Notes: a model not told the origin generated them from the sequence alone. Positions 1-9,517 are shown, counted from the first letter of the stretch. The stretch: 64,000 nucleotides of DNA from Lacrimispora sphenoides (GCF_900105215.1 NZ_FOIP01000002.1:806001-870000), one strand, 5' to 3'. Numbers and translations: made by a program.

Positions 1-1
1 A

Positions 2-394
2 AACATCATTGTGACTCCTCATTTGGGAGAAATGGCGAGGCTTACGGGAAGCGCTGTGGAAACCATACAAAAGCAGCTGATCACCACTGCCAGAGAATAT
101 GCGGACCGGTTCGGTATTACCTGCGTGTTAAAGGACGCGGTGACGATTGGGGCCTTAAAGGATCAGAGAACCTATGTCAATGGAAGCGGCAACAGTGCTA
201 TGGCAAAAGCCGGGTCAGGAGATGTGCTGACAGGGATCATAGCCGGACTTCTGGCTCTGGGTCTGGAAGAGTCTGATGCAGCGGCCTATGGTGTATGGCT
301 TCATGGCCGTGCCGGAGACATGGTAAAAGAGAAGCAGGGAGATCACAGCCTTCTTGCCAGGGAACTGGCGGAAGGGATACATTCAATACGTTAA
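2..394 (+). CDS. nnr: NAD(P)H-hydrate repair enzyme, C-terminal dehydratase domain (partial)
   Basis: The frame is open from the window edge, so only the last 130 codons are seen. The visible part is the ribokinase-like ADP/ATP-dependent NAD(P)HX dehydratase domain, which re-dehydrates damaged hydrated NAD(P)H in the cytoplasm. The family motif TPHLGEMARL lies near the start, and the glycine-rich AKAGSGDVLTGIIAG loop with its catalytic Asp lies about 60 residues before the end. An epimerase domain (NnrE) is expected upstream but cannot be seen. The gene ends 36 nt before alr, a common pairing in clostridia, so the two are probably co-transcribed. Confidence 0.88.
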   Translation, partial: NIIVTPHLGEMARLTGSAVETIQKQLITTAREYADRFGITCVLKDAVTIGALKDQRTYVNGSGNSAMAKAGSGDVLTGIIAGLLALGLEESDAAAYGVWLHGRAGDMVKEKQGDHSLLARELAEGIHSIR

Positions 395-430
395 GGAACA
401 AATGCCTGTAGAAATAAACGAGGTGATAAA

Positions 431-1621
431 GTGATGAAATTATACAGCAGGGTTTATGAAACAGTAGATCTAGATGCCATCCGCCACAACATGGAGGCCA
501 TGAAGGCAAATCTAAAGGAAGGGACCAGGATAATCGGCGTTGTAAAATCGGACGGATACGGACACGGAGCGGTTCCGGTAGCCTGGGCCATGGATTCTTA
601 TGTGTGGGGATATGCGGTTGCCACCGTGGAAGAAGGCGTAATTTTAAGAAAACACGGAATCAAAAAGCCTATTTTGGTCCTTGGCGTAGTACCTTATGAA
701 GGATACAGTCTTTTGGTAGAATATGGGATCAGTTCATCCGTATTTCAGCTTAAACGGGCGGAACGTCTGTCCACTCTGGCGGAAAAGGCGGGAAAAAAGG
801 CAGTGATACACCTGGTGGTGGATACAGGCATGAGCCGGATCGGATATCCGGTCACAGAGGAGGCTGCAGAGGAGGCAGTGAAAATCTGCGGCCTTCCGGG
901 AATTGAAGTGGAAGGGTTGTTCACTCATTTTGCAAAGGCAGATGAAAGGGATAAGAGCGCCACAGATAAACAGATAGAAAAGTACCAAACGTTCGTAACC
1001 ATGCTTTCTGACAGGGGGATCACGATCCCTGTCCTTCACTGCTCCAACAGCGCCGGAATCCTGGACCTTCAGAGGGCCAACTTTCATGCAGTACGGGCCG
1101 GAATATCCATCTACGGCATTTATCCGTCAGGAGAGGTTGACAGGGAAACGGTCAGGCTTCAGCCTGCGATGGAATTAAAAAGCTTTATTTCTTACATAAA
1201 AAAAATAGAGCCGGGAACTTCTGTAAGCTATGGAGGAACCTTTACCGCTGACCGGGAGATGACGATCGCGACGATTCCCGTAGGATATGGCGACGGGTAT
1301 TCAAGAAATCTTTCCGGCAAAGGGGAAGTGCTCATAAGGGGGCAGCGTGCCAGGATATTAGGTCGTGTTTGCATGGACCAGTTCATGGTGGATGTGACCG
1401 GAATAAAGGGCGCAGAGGAAGAGGATGAGGTGGTTTTGATCGGCAGGCAGGGAAGCGAAGAGATTACGGTAGAAGAGCTGGCTGCAGTCGGAGGCGGCTT
1501 CCATTATGAAATCGTCTGTGACATAGGCAAACGGGTGCCCCGGGTTTACCTTGAAAACGGCAGGGTCATAGGTACGAAAGATTATTTCTACGATTGTTAT
1601 GAAGGGTTTTGCAAGGGCTGA
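431..1621 (+). CDS. alr: Alanine racemase
   Basis: PLP-dependent racemase that makes D-alanine for peptidoglycan. The N-terminal TIM barrel carries the PLP lysine in VVKSDGYGHG (Lys39), and the second catalytic residue is Tyr267 in SVSYGGTF. The C-terminal beta domain includes VCMDQFMVDVT. Its 396 residues match the usual family length. A GTG at 431 and an ATG at 434 are both possible starts behind an AGGTG site; the protein differs by one Met. In many Firmicutes alr is followed by the mazEF (ndoAI-ndoA) pair, and here mazF follows. Confidence 0.96.
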   Translation: MMKLYSRVYETVDLDAIRHNMEAMKANLKEGTRIIGVVKSDGYGHGAVPVAWAMDSYVWGYAVATVEEGVILRKHGIKKPILVLGVVPYEGYSLLVEYGISSSVFQLKRAERLSTLAEKAGKKAVIHLVVDTGMSRIGYPVTEEAAEEAVKICGLPGIEVEGLFTHFAKADERDKSATDKQIEKYQTFVTMLSDRGITIPVLHCSNSAGILDLQRANFHAVRAGISIYGIYPSGEVDRETVRLQPAMELKSFISYIKKIEPGTSVSYGGTFTADREMTIATIPVGYGDGYSRNLSGKGEVLIRGQRARILGRVCMDQFMVDVTGIKGAEEEDEVVLIGRQGSEEITVEELAAVGGGFHYEIVCDIGKRVPRVYLENGRVIGTKDYFYDCYEGFCKG

Positions 1622-1827
1622 TAACAAACACCATGTCCAAAACATATGATAAGGTATGCGGCGGAAAAACTTAAGTGAATACTCGAGTCAAAGAAGGTCA
1701 ATACTAGACTTAGGCATAATTTGTGAATGAAGGCAAAGGTCATATACCGCCTGGATTTGGCAGATTAGCCGTTCGGTGAGCTTATAGGCGAATCGAACTT
1801 CCTAAATAATTGACGGAGTGTGAGAGT

Positions 1828-2175
1828 GTGATTATCAGACGTGGAGACATTTATTATGCTGATTTAAGGCCGGTAGTAGGCTCTGAGCAGGGCGGGATCC
1901 GTCCGGTTCTTATTATACAGAACGACATAGGCAATAAACATAGCCCTACTGTGATCTGTGCGGCAATTACATCAAGAATGAATAAGGCAAAGCTTCCCAC
2001 CCATGTGGAGCTGGATACAAAAAAATGCGATATGATAAAAGATTCGGTGATTCTTTTAGAGCAGCTTCGCACCATTGATAAGCAGAGGCTGAAAGAAAAG
2101 ATTTGTCATATCGACGATGAACTTCAGCAGGAAGTGGACTGTGCATTAAGGGTGAGCCTGGAACTGGATACATAG
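1828..2175 (+). CDS. mazF: MazF/NdoA-family endoribonuclease toxin
   Basis: PemK/MazF-fold mRNA interferase of 115 residues, close to B. subtilis EndoA (116). It starts [13 protein letters not shown] and contains [16 protein letters not shown] and the ICAAITS strand, with the conserved Arg and Thr positions of the active site. I place the start at GTG 1828 because a GGAG lies 9 nt upstream; the longer TTG start at 1810 has no such site. The usual gene order is alr-antitoxin-toxin, but the 206 nt between alr and this gene hold no antitoxin-sized frame on either strand. It may be controlled by an antitoxin encoded elsewhere, or by an unrecognised one. Confidence 0.9.
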   Translation: MIIRRGDIYYADLRPVVGSEQGGIRPVLIIQNDIGNKHSPTVICAAITSRMNKAKLPTHVELDTKKCDMIKDSVILLEQLRTIDKQRLKEKICHIDDELQQEVDCALRVSLELDT

Positions 2176-2270
2176 TTCACCATTGACGGAATGCTGATAA
2201 AATGGTATATTTTTAAATAGTTACGAGAAAAAATACGAATGATAAATAACAAAAGGAGTAGATTTTTAGA

Positions 2271-3677
2271 ATGGACGATGGCAATCCGCTTATACGCGTG
2301 ATTATTTTTATTGCTTTTATCGTATTGGACGCTATTTTTTATGGGTTTGGATCAGCAATCCAAAACGTGAATACAAGCGAACTGGAGCATCAGATGGAGG
2401 AAGGAAGTAAAAAGGCCGGTCAGCTGTTACATATAGTTAACAGACCGACCAGATTTGTAAATACGATACAAATCACCACAAATTTAATCGGTATGGTAAC
2501 CGGGGCTTTTGTTTTAGAGCAGCTGGGAGCAAGGCTTGGGACCGTCTTAACAAGAGACGGGGCTTATCCAAGCCAATGGATATCCCTTTTAAGTCTGTTG
2601 TTAGTTTCTGTTGTACTGATCGTGCTTTTGATCAGCTTTGGTATCATTATTCCAAAACGCTGTGCGGCAGAGAACCCTGAAAAATGGGGTTATCTTATGC
2701 TGCCTGTAGTATCCCTCATCATGATACCCCTTATTCCCTTTACCTGGCTGGCAAATGTGGTGGCTTACTTTGTCCTGAAGCTGTTTGGAATCGATATGGC
2801 ATCAGATAATGAGAACGTTACGGAAGAAGACATCATGTCCATGGTGAACGAGGGCCATGAACAGGGCGTTTTAGAGGCCAGAGAAGCGGAGATGATTACA
2901 AACATCTTCGAACTGAATGATAAGGAAGCCGGAGATATTATGACCCACCGAAAGAATCTGGTCGCTTTGGACGGCGAGATTACTCTTCGGGAGGCAGTGA
3001 ATTTCATCTTGAAAGAGGGATTTAATTCCCGTTATCCGATTTACAAAAAGGATGTGGATGACATTATCGGGATCCTTCATATGAAGGATGCTCTTATTGC
3101 TGTAGAAAATAAAAGGAATGCATCCCGCCAGCTATGGGAGATCGAAGGGCTTCTCAGAGAAGCTCATTTCATTCCGGAAACCAGGAATATTGATACTCTG
3201 TTTAAGGAAATGCAGTCCAGAAAGATCCATATGGTAATCGTAGTAGATGAATACGGTCAGACAGCGGGTATTGTGACGATGGAAGATATTTTGGAAGAGA
3301 TTGTGGGCAATATCATGGATGAATATGATGTGGATGAAGAATACATTGTCCCCTCAGATGACGGTTCCTATGTAATCAACGGCATGACTCCTTTGGAAGA
3401 AGTGGAAAGGGCCTTGAATATTGAGTTTGATGAAGAGGATTATGACTCCTATGATACCATCAACGGCTTGCTGATTTCCAGGCTGGACCGGATTCCCCAG
3501 GAAGGAGAAGAGACAGAGGTGTCTATTCTTGGATATTGTTTTAAAATCCTTCGTGTGGAAAATAAGATCATTCATACCATCCGGGTTCGGAAAGAGCTGC
3601 CGGAAGAGGAGCATGAGGAAGAACAGGAGCTTAGACATATTGAGGCTCGTGAGGAATTCTCGGACATAAAAATGTAA
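2271..3677 (+). CDS. CNNM/CorC (HlyC) family transporter-like protein
   Basis: Membrane protein of 468 residues with the family's standard order: an N-terminal DUF21 transmembrane domain (about residues 1-190, several hydrophobic helices), a CBS pair (about 205-325, with MTHRKNLVALD and the VVDEYGQTAGIVTMEDILEEIVG signature region), and a C-terminal CorC_HlyC domain. Relatives are linked to Mg2+/Co2+ or other cation export. Older annotations call it hemolysin, which is not supported. The AAAGGAG site lies about 8 nt before the ATG. The C terminus is very acidic (EEEHEEEQE). The substrate cannot be told from sequence. Confidence 0.9.
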   Translation: MDDGNPLIRVIIFIAFIVLDAIFYGFGSAIQNVNTSELEHQMEEGSKKAGQLLHIVNRPTRFVNTIQITTNLIGMVTGAFVLEQLGARLGTVLTRDGAYPSQWISLLSLLLVSVVLIVLLISFGIIIPKRCAAENPEKWGYLMLPVVSLIMIPLIPFTWLANVVAYFVLKLFGIDMASDNENVTEEDIMSMVNEGHEQGVLEAREAEMITNIFELNDKEAGDIMTHRKNLVALDGEITLREAVNFILKEGFNSRYPIYKKDVDDIIGILHMKDALIAVENKRNASRQLWEIEGLLREAHFIPETRNIDTLFKEMQSRKIHMVIVVDEYGQTAGIVTMEDILEEIVGNIMDEYDVDEEYIVPSDDGSYVINGMTPLEEVERALNIEFDEEDYDSYDTINGLLISRLDRIPQEGEETEVSILGYCFKILRVENKIIHTIRVRKELPEEEHEEEQELRHIEAREEFSDIKM

Positions 3678-3682
3678 TATCG

Positions 3683-3735
3683 GCACAGCTGTCATTTGTT
3701 CTCGGAAAAAGAGGGAATCGGCAGCTGTGCATTAT
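3683..3735 (+). terminator. Possible terminator after the CorC gene
   Basis: GCACAGCTG and CAGCTGTGC form a 9-bp stem around a 30-nt loop, followed by ATTATTTTTC. The long loop lowers confidence. Confidence 0.45.
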
Positions 3736-3835
3736 TTTTCTTGCAAGATGAAAAAAATAGTGCTAAAATGGAAAAGATGTTGACTTATTAGATATTATAA
3801 GGACGAAGTAGAGAAAGAAAAGGAGTGTTGGAACA

Positions 3836-4564
3836 ATGTCAGGACATTCGAAGTTCGCGAATATTAAACACAAAAAAGAGAGAAACGATGCGGCTAAAGG
3901 CAAGGTTTTTACTATCCTCGGAAGAGAATTGGCGGTAGCGGTGAAAGAAGGCGGACCAGACCCTGCAAACAATAGTAAACTCCGTGATATTATCGCAAAG
4001 GCAAAAGCCAATAATATGCCAAACGATACCATTGACCGCGGCATTAAAAAAGCAGCTGGCGATGCAGGCTCCGTTAATTATGAGACAATTACATACGAAG
4101 GATACGGCCCTAACGGGGTTGCGATTATCGTAGATACGCTGACAGACAACAAGAACCGGACTGCAGCAAACGTAAGAAACGCATTTACAAAAGGCGGCGG
4201 CAATGTGGGAACTCCTGGCTGCGTGTCCTTTATGTTTGATAAAAAGGGCCAGATCATCATTGATAAGGAAGAATGTGAGATGGATCCGGATGAACTGATG
4301 ATGGTTTCCCTGGATGCGGGGGCCGAAGATTTTTCGGAAGAAGAGGACAGCTTTGAAATAATTACCGCACCTGAGGAATTCAGCGCAGTGCGAGAGGCAT
4401 TAGAGGCCGCAGGCATCCCCATGGTGGAAGCAGACGTTACCATGATTCCTCAGACATGGGTGGAACTTACGGATGAAGATTCCATTAAGAAGATGAACCG
4501 GATTATGGATCTTCTTGATGTGGAGGATGACGTACAGGCCACTTACCATAACTGGAGTGAATAA
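3836..4564 (+). CDS. yebC: YebC/PmpR family protein
   Basis: 242-residue cytosolic protein of the YebC family. It starts with the invariant SGHSKFANIKHKKE and contains the NMPNDTIDRGIKKA and YEGYGPNGVAI blocks. The family was long annotated as a transcriptional regulator. More recent work links YebC-type proteins to relief of ribosome stalling at proline-rich stretches, so a role in translation is possible. It stands alone between a terminator-like hairpin and a strong terminator, so it is probably monocistronic. Confidence 0.95.
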   Translation: MSGHSKFANIKHKKERNDAAKGKVFTILGRELAVAVKEGGPDPANNSKLRDIIAKAKANNMPNDTIDRGIKKAAGDAGSVNYETITYEGYGPNGVAIIVDTLTDNKNRTAANVRNAFTKGGGNVGTPGCVSFMFDKKGQIIIDKEECEMDPDELMMVSLDAGAEDFSEEEDSFEIITAPEEFSAVREALEAAGIPMVEADVTMIPQTWVELTDEDSIKKMNRIMDLLDVEDDVQATYHNWSE

Positions 4565-4579
4565 CAGGACACAAAAAGA

Positions 4580-4622
4580 AAAAGTGAGGAAAAGCCCTGC
4601 AGCAGGCTTCCTCACTTTTTTA
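4580..4622 (+). terminator. Rho-independent terminator of yebC
   Basis: AAAAGTGAGGA and the matching TCCTCACTTTT enclose an inner AGCC/GGCT stem and are followed by a T-run. Confidence 0.82.
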
Positions 4623-4840
4623 TATCTGGATCCTCTTTGCAGCTTCAGTGCTTTTTGATGTCGATCACACTCTTTTTGCCGCTCTTTCTGTAGTAAAGTA
4701 CTGTACAACTTTTACGTATTATATTATATAATATTGAAGGGGGAATTACAAACAACGTAACGAACAAAAGAAGAAGAGCAATAGAAGCACGCCATGAAAA
4801 ATGGTACGGAGTTTAAAGCAAATGGAAGAGGTTTAAGATT

Positions 4841-5476
4841 ATGGATAGCGACCGATTGTACCGGGTAAAAAAAGAAGATGTGGAGAAATTAAAGGAACTG
4901 CTGACTGAATGCTTTGCCGGTGATCCGCTTTATTGCAGGTTGATCCCTGACGGGAAGACCAGGAGCCGTCTGCTCCCGGAATTATTTGAATGTGATATGG
5001 AGGAATTTTTAGAGACTTGCGAAATATATGCTGACAGTCCAGATATTAACGGGATCCTTGTGGTGGATGATGAATCTCAGCCTTATAATGCCTTTCATTA
5101 CTATCTGGCAGAAGCAGCCGCCCTTTTAAAAACGGACGGCTATCTGATCAAGGAGGACCCTTCTTTAAAAACATTTTGGAATTTTTTCCAGGGCAGGGAG
5201 TATTTGAATTCCAGCTGGACGGACCGTCTTAACCAGGAGAAACGGCTGCATCTTATTTATCTGGCTGTACGGCCTGCCATGCAGCATCATGGGATTTCCT
5301 CTCTTCTTTTAAGGGAAGCCATTGACTACGCAGATAAAAATAAGCTCATGATTTCCCTGGAAACACATAATGTAAGCAATGTAAAATTTTATGAACATTT
5401 CGGTTTTGAGGTTTTCAGTATTGTGGAAAAGCGTTTTCGTTTAAAACAGTACTGCATGGTCCGGGATATAAAATAG
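4841..5476 (+). CDS. GNAT family N-acetyltransferase
   Basis: 211-residue protein whose C-terminal half has the GNAT fold: LIYLAVRPAMQHHGISSLLL (acetyl-CoA pyrophosphate loop, here HHGISS in place of the usual Q/R-x-x-G-x-G/A) and the closing NVKFYEHFGFEVF block. The N-terminal half is divergent and does not reveal the substrate. An AGAGG ribosome site precedes the ATG. It converges on a second GNAT gene that is not a close copy of it. Confidence 0.82.
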   Translation: MDSDRLYRVKKEDVEKLKELLTECFAGDPLYCRLIPDGKTRSRLLPELFECDMEEFLETCEIYADSPDINGILVVDDESQPYNAFHYYLAEAAALLKTDGYLIKEDPSLKTFWNFFQGREYLNSSWTDRLNQEKRLHLIYLAVRPAMQHHGISSLLLREAIDYADKNKLMISLETHNVSNVKFYEHFGFEVFSIVEKRFRLKQYCMVRDIK

Positions 5477-5517
5477 TAGTTCGTATATAAAGTAGTGTTC
5501 CGTATATATAATTATGT

Positions 5518-6288
5518 TTAATAAATATAATAGGACAGGCTTTCCGTAATTTGGAAGCCTGCCTTTTTATATAAGGCCATAGCAGGACCGTTCTGGCCGG
5601 ACACCTGAAGAGAAATCTTTTTTTGCTTTTCAGAGCCGGGCCTTAAAAAGCAGGTTTCCAAAAGCAGAGAAAGACAGGCGCCACCGAGCCCCTGGTTCCG
5701 TAAATTTTCGGTAATTTCAAACCCGTAAAAATAGGAGGTAGACTGTCCCCTGAAATCCAGATAACAGAAGCCCACAGGGGTGTCCTCTATCAGAAAGGTA
5801 CAAAGGGAAGGTTCCTCTTTATTATCGCGGGTCATGGAGAGCGTAAGAGTCTCATAAAAACGGTTGTTCTTTGCCAGACCGGTTTTCAAAAAATCAGAAG
5901 AAGTAAGCTCCATTAAATGTTCCTGATACCAAAGATCGGCTCCTATGGCGTTAATGGTCAGGGCGGTATCTTTGCAGGTTTCCTCTGCAGGAAAAATCAG
6001 ATCATTGTCTCCCATCTCCTTCAACAGCTCTTCCAGAAGCATCATGAAATATCCGCACCGCCTGTTTGGCGGAAGGGTATAAGCGCAGCATTCATAGTCC
6101 CCGTTTTCATTAAAAAATGCACAAAGAGCGGATAAGAGGCTGTCTTCTTCGTATAATAAGAAAAAAATACATTCTTCTTCCATAGGAAAAGTAAGAGAAA
6201 TATGGTCATGCTTTCTGCAGGCATCCTGCAGGTGGAGCAAGTCACTGATTTGCGTTTCGCTGGGGGTTTTCGTTCGTATAATATTCAT
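5518..6288 (-). CDS. GNAT family N-acetyltransferase
   Basis: 256-residue protein on the minus strand. I chose the ATG at 6288 because an AGGAG sits 7 nt upstream; the frame stays open 38 codons further without a ribosome site. The C-terminal GNAT core has ENLRNQGLGGACLSLLLE (acetyl-CoA binding loop) and ALYKKAGFQI. The N-terminal part resembles a second, degenerate acetyltransferase-like half, so it may be a tandem GNAT. Substrate unknown. It is divergent from pepF. Confidence 0.8.
   Translation of the reverse strand: MNIIRTKTPSETQISDLLHLQDACRKHDHISLTFPMEEECIFFLLYEEDSLLSALCAFFNENGDYECCAYTLPPNRRCGYFMMLLEELLKEMGDNDLIFPAEETCKDTALTINAIGADLWYQEHLMELTSSDFLKTGLAKNNRFYETLTLSMTRDNKEEPSLCTFLIEDTPVGFCYLDFRGQSTSYFYGFEITENLRNQGLGGACLSLLLETCFLRPGSEKQKKISLQVSGQNGPAMALYKKAGFQITESLSYYIY
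5535..5570 (+). terminator. Terminator for the plus-strand GNAT gene, inside the end of the convergent gene
   Basis: CAGGCTTTCC/GGAAGCCTG hairpin followed by CTTTTT on the plus strand. It lies within the last codons of the minus-strand GNAT gene. Confidence 0.55.
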
Positions 6289-6367
6289 TTGGGACTCCTG
6301 TTTCGTTTTCGTATAGTATAATACAATAAAATGTATAAATTCAATCAAATATTTTCCATATTGCTGA

Positions 6368-6396
6368 TTGTTTCTTTGAAATATGGGTGATAGAAT
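6368..6396 (+). promoter_or_regulatory. Sigma-A-type promoter of pepF
   Basis: TTGTTT, 17-bp spacer, TAGAAT, about 30 nt upstream of the pepF start. Confidence 0.55.
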
Positions 6397-6426
6397 AAAC
6401 ACAAGTGAAGGAGTGGAGGGATTTAA

Positions 6427-8211
6427 TTGAAAAAGAGAGAAGAAATACCGGTTTGCGATACCTGGAACCTGGCGGATATTCTGCCGTCTGAGAGTGCATG
6501 GGAGGATCTGTTCCGTGAAACAGAACGCTCGCTTTCAGGTTATAAAAGATTTGAAGGACATCTGGCAGATTCAGGCGAGATGCTTTTTTCCTGTCTGAAG
6601 TTTGATGAGGAGATATCCCTAAAGATTGAAACACTGTTTGTATACGGAAAGCAGAAATCCGATGAGGATACAGGCAATGCCAGATATCAGGAATTTTCCT
6701 CAAGGGCAAGGTCCCTTTCCTATGAGGCAGCAGGGCTGTCATCATTTTTGATACCGGAAATCCTGGAAATGACGGAGGAGACCCTTGAACAATACCGGAA
6801 GAATACGGCCGAGCTTACACGTTATGACAGAACCTTGGAAATTATTTTAAAGAAGAAGGCCCATACGTTGTCGGCTCCTATGGAAGCCTTGCTGGCAAAG
6901 TCCATGGAAGCTACCTCCGCCCCTTCGGAAATCTTTAATATGTTTAATAATGCGGACGTGAAGTTTCCTGAAATCATGGATGAAAAGAATCAGCCTGTCA
7001 GGATCACCCATGGAAATTATGTTGCCCTTATGGAAAAGCAGGACAGAAGGGTAAGAAAATCAGCGTTTGAGGCCCTGTACAGCGTCTATGGACAGTTTGG
7101 CAATACTCTGGCTGCTACTTTTTCTTCCAATGTGAAACAGGCGGCTTTTTACGCAAAGGCAAGAAATTATCCCTCTGCCAGAGCTCATTCCCTTGGGGAG
7201 AATGAGATTCCGGAGGAGGTGTATGACAATCTCTTAAATGCGGTTCATGAGGGTCTGTCCAGTCTCCATGAATATGTATCCATAAGAAAGAAGGCCCTTG
7301 GAGTGGATGAGCTGCATATGTATGACCTATATGTGCCCATGGTATCAAGGGAAGAACGTAAATATACTTTTGAGGAAGCCAAGGCCATGGTGTTAGAAGG
7401 CCTTAAGCCACTGGGAGAGGACTATTTATCCCTTTTAAGAGAAGGCTTTAATAACCGGTGGATCGACGTATATGAAAATGAAGGAAAGCGGAGCGGCGCT
7501 TATTCCTGGGGTGTTTACGGGATCCATCCCTATGTATTGTTAAACTTTAACGGAACTCTTGACAGTGTCTTTACTCTGGCTCATGAGATGGGGCATGCCC
7601 TCCACAGCTGGTTTTCCGATAAGAACCAGACTTATATAGATGCAGGATACAAGATCTTTGTAGCGGAGGTGGCATCTACTTGTAACGAGGCACTGCTCAT
7701 CCGGCATTTATTGGGAACCACGTCAGATAAAAAGGAACGGGCTTACCTTGTGAATCATTTTATGGACAGTTTCCGGGGGACTCTTTACCGGCAGGCCATG
7801 TTTGCGGAGTTTGAAGCAGAGACCCATCGCCGTGCAGGGGAAGGAGAGGTGCTTACTGCCGAGGTTCTTTGCAGAATATACCACCGGCTGAATGAGGAAT
7901 ATTTTGGCCCGGACATGGTGGTTGACCAGGAAATCGATTATGAATGGTCCAGAATTCCGCATTTTTACACACCATTTTACGTATACCAGTATGCCACAGG
8001 GTTTTCGGCTGCCATTGCCATCAGCAGCAGGATTCTTAAGGGAGAAGAGAAGACGGTCAAGGGATATTATGAATTTTTAAGCGGCGGAAATTCTATGACT
8101 CCTATAGACTTGTTAAAGCTCTGCGGCGTTGACATGGGGACAGCAGAACCGGTGAAGGATGCACTCCAGGTGTTTGCCGGGCTTTTGGAGGAAATGAGCC
8201 GGCTTATTTAA
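6427..8211 (+). CDS. pepF: Oligoendopeptidase F (M3 family)
   Basis: 594-residue cytosolic zinc metallopeptidase that cleaves short oligopeptides. The zinc motif HEMGH is at residues 386-390, and the third ligand lies in the helix about 25 residues on (VAEVASTCNEAL). An N-terminal oligoendopeptidase F domain precedes the M3 catalytic domain, and the length is typical. The start is TTG at 6427 with GGAGGG 6 nt upstream. The nitroreductase gene follows after 34 nt with no terminator between, so the two likely share a transcript. Confidence 0.95.
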   Translation: MKKREEIPVCDTWNLADILPSESAWEDLFRETERSLSGYKRFEGHLADSGEMLFSCLKFDEEISLKIETLFVYGKQKSDEDTGNARYQEFSSRARSLSYEAAGLSSFLIPEILEMTEETLEQYRKNTAELTRYDRTLEIILKKKAHTLSAPMEALLAKSMEATSAPSEIFNMFNNADVKFPEIMDEKNQPVRITHGNYVALMEKQDRRVRKSAFEALYSVYGQFGNTLAATFSSNVKQAAFYAKARNYPSARAHSLGENEIPEEVYDNLLNAVHEGLSSLHEYVSIRKKALGVDELHMYDLYVPMVSREERKYTFEEAKAMVLEGLKPLGEDYLSLLREGFNNRWIDVYENEGKRSGAYSWGVYGIHPYVLLNFNGTLDSVFTLAHEMGHALHSWFSDKNQTYIDAGYKIFVAEVASTCNEALLIRHLLGTTSDKKERAYLVNHFMDSFRGTLYRQAMFAEFEAETHRRAGEGEVLTAEVLCRIYHRLNEEYFGPDMVVDQEIDYEWSRIPHFYTPFYVYQYATGFSAAIAISSRILKGEEKTVKGYYEFLSGGNSMTPIDLLKLCGVDMGTAEPVKDALQVFAGLLEEMSRLI

Positions 8212-8245
8212 GTCTGGTTGTTGGATAGAGGAGAGGGGAGCAGGT

Positions 8246-9019
8246 ATGAATCTGTATCAGATGATATTTAAAAGAAGATCGATCAGGAAGTTTAAGAAGG
8301 AACAAGTCCCGGAGCAGCTGCTAAAGGACATCCTTTATTTTGGGGATAATATACCAAGGCTGCACGGGGATATTCAGATTAAGCTGGAAATAAGTGAAAA
8401 TATGGAAGAGCATCTGCCTGTTAAGGGATTGTGGAAGGTAGAGGCGCCTTATTATCTGGTATTTTATTCTGAGGAAAAGGAAGGGTATCTGGCAAATGCA
8501 GGATATGTGCTTGAGCATGTTCTTTTATATATGACCGGAAAAGGACTAGGCACCTGTTATCTCGGGAGCACCAAGGTTCCGGAGCCAGGGCCGGCAGGAA
8601 TGAAGCAGGTGATCGTTGTTGCCTTTGGTTATCCAAAGACCCTGCTTTACCGGGATCCTGCAACGGCAAAACGGCTTCCTTTAAAGGAATTATGCGTGTT
8701 TAAGGAAGAAGCCGGAGAATCCATGAAAAATATTTTAAAGGCTGTCCGCCTCGCTCCGTCGGCCATGAATACCCAGCCCTGGCGTTTTATCGTTTATCAT
8801 GACAAAATCTATGTGTTTTCCTGCAGGGAATTCCTGCCGTCATATTCTCTTGTATCCATGCGGGAGATCAGCACCGGGATTATGCTTTCTCATTTAACCA
8901 TTACTGCGGAAGAGATGTGGATTAATGTGAAACTGGAAGCAGAGGAAGCCATGGAGAAAAAGTCTTATAAAAGCGGGGCATATGTGACTACGGCATTTTT
9001 AAAAGAGTATAAATGCTGA
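8246..9019 (+). CDS. Nitroreductase family protein
   Basis: 257-residue putative FMN-dependent oxidoreductase. The N terminus has the FMN-phosphate-binding RRSIRKFKKEQVP block and the C-terminal half has LAPSAMNTQPWRF, the second family signature. In the usual nitroreductase order the APSAMNTQPW motif comes near the N terminus; here about 100 residues precede it. This is the arrangement of the TM1586-like nitroreductase subgroup. The substrate is unknown. It is downstream of pepF in the same apparent operon. Confidence 0.85.
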   Translation: MNLYQMIFKRRSIRKFKKEQVPEQLLKDILYFGDNIPRLHGDIQIKLEISENMEEHLPVKGLWKVEAPYYLVFYSEEKEGYLANAGYVLEHVLLYMTGKGLGTCYLGSTKVPEPGPAGMKQVIVVAFGYPKTLLYRDPATAKRLPLKELCVFKEEAGESMKNILKAVRLAPSAMNTQPWRFIVYHDKIYVFSCREFLPSYSLVSMREISTGIMLSHLTITAEEMWINVKLEAEEAMEKKSYKSGAYVTTAFLKEYKC

Positions 9020-9058
9020 TAAAATGCTGATAAGATCGTTCACTGATACAGAAAGAAA

Positions 9059-9096
9059 GGGAAGGTCCTCCATATGGGGCCTTCCCTTTTTGTCTG
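9059..9096. terminator. Terminator between convergent nitroreductase and hsp20 genes
   Basis: GGGAAGGTCC/GGGGCCTTCCC stem with a T-run on the plus strand. On the minus strand it is followed by TTTCTTTC, so it may work in both directions. Confidence 0.75.
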
Positions 9097-9103
9097 TATC
9101 GGA

Positions 9104-9517
9104 TTACTCAATGGTGATATAGTGGTTTTCTTCGATCTGTTTTGGAGCTTCCTTCGGAACAACAAGCTTCAAGATGCCGTTTTCAAACGATGCCTTGATA
9201 TCTTCCTGTTTCAGGCCGGAGCCTACATAGAAGCTTCTCTTTACAGAGCCTCTGTAGCGTTCCCTGCGGATATAGTTTTTCTGGTCCTTTCCCTCATTTT
9301 CGGAAACAGAGTCTGCACATATGGTCAGATATCCTTCTTTTAATTCGGCCTGCACTTCCTCTTTTTTATAGCCTGGAAGCTCGATATTAATGACATAGTC
9401 GTTTCCATTGTCCTCAATGTCGGTTTTCATCAGGGACTGTCTGTTGTGATATGCATCCGTAAAAAACGGATCATTAAAAAATTCATCAAATAAGTTATTT
9501 CTTCTTGTTAATAACAT
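9104..9517 (-). CDS. hsp20: Hsp20/alpha-crystallin family small heat-shock protein
   Basis: 137-residue ATP-independent holdase chaperone. An alpha-crystallin domain spans about residues 32-130 (NYVINIELPGYKKEEVQAEL, then ENGILKLVVPK), and the C-terminal tail is short. The N terminus LTRRNNLFDEFFNDPFF is typical of clostridial Hsp18. An AAGGAGG site precedes the ATG. A CIRCE element in its promoter indicates HrcA repression. Confidence 0.95.
   Translation of the reverse strand: MLLTRRNNLFDEFFNDPFFTDAYHNRQSLMKTDIEDNGNDYVINIELPGYKKEEVQAELKEGYLTICADSVSENEGKDQKNYIRRERYRGSVKRSFYVGSGLKQEDIKASFENGILKLVVPKEAPKQIEENHYITIE

Noticed and set aside
1622-1827. Search for an antitoxin gene before mazF
   Set aside because: Only frames of 13 to 19 codons were found, without MazE/CopG-like helix patterns.
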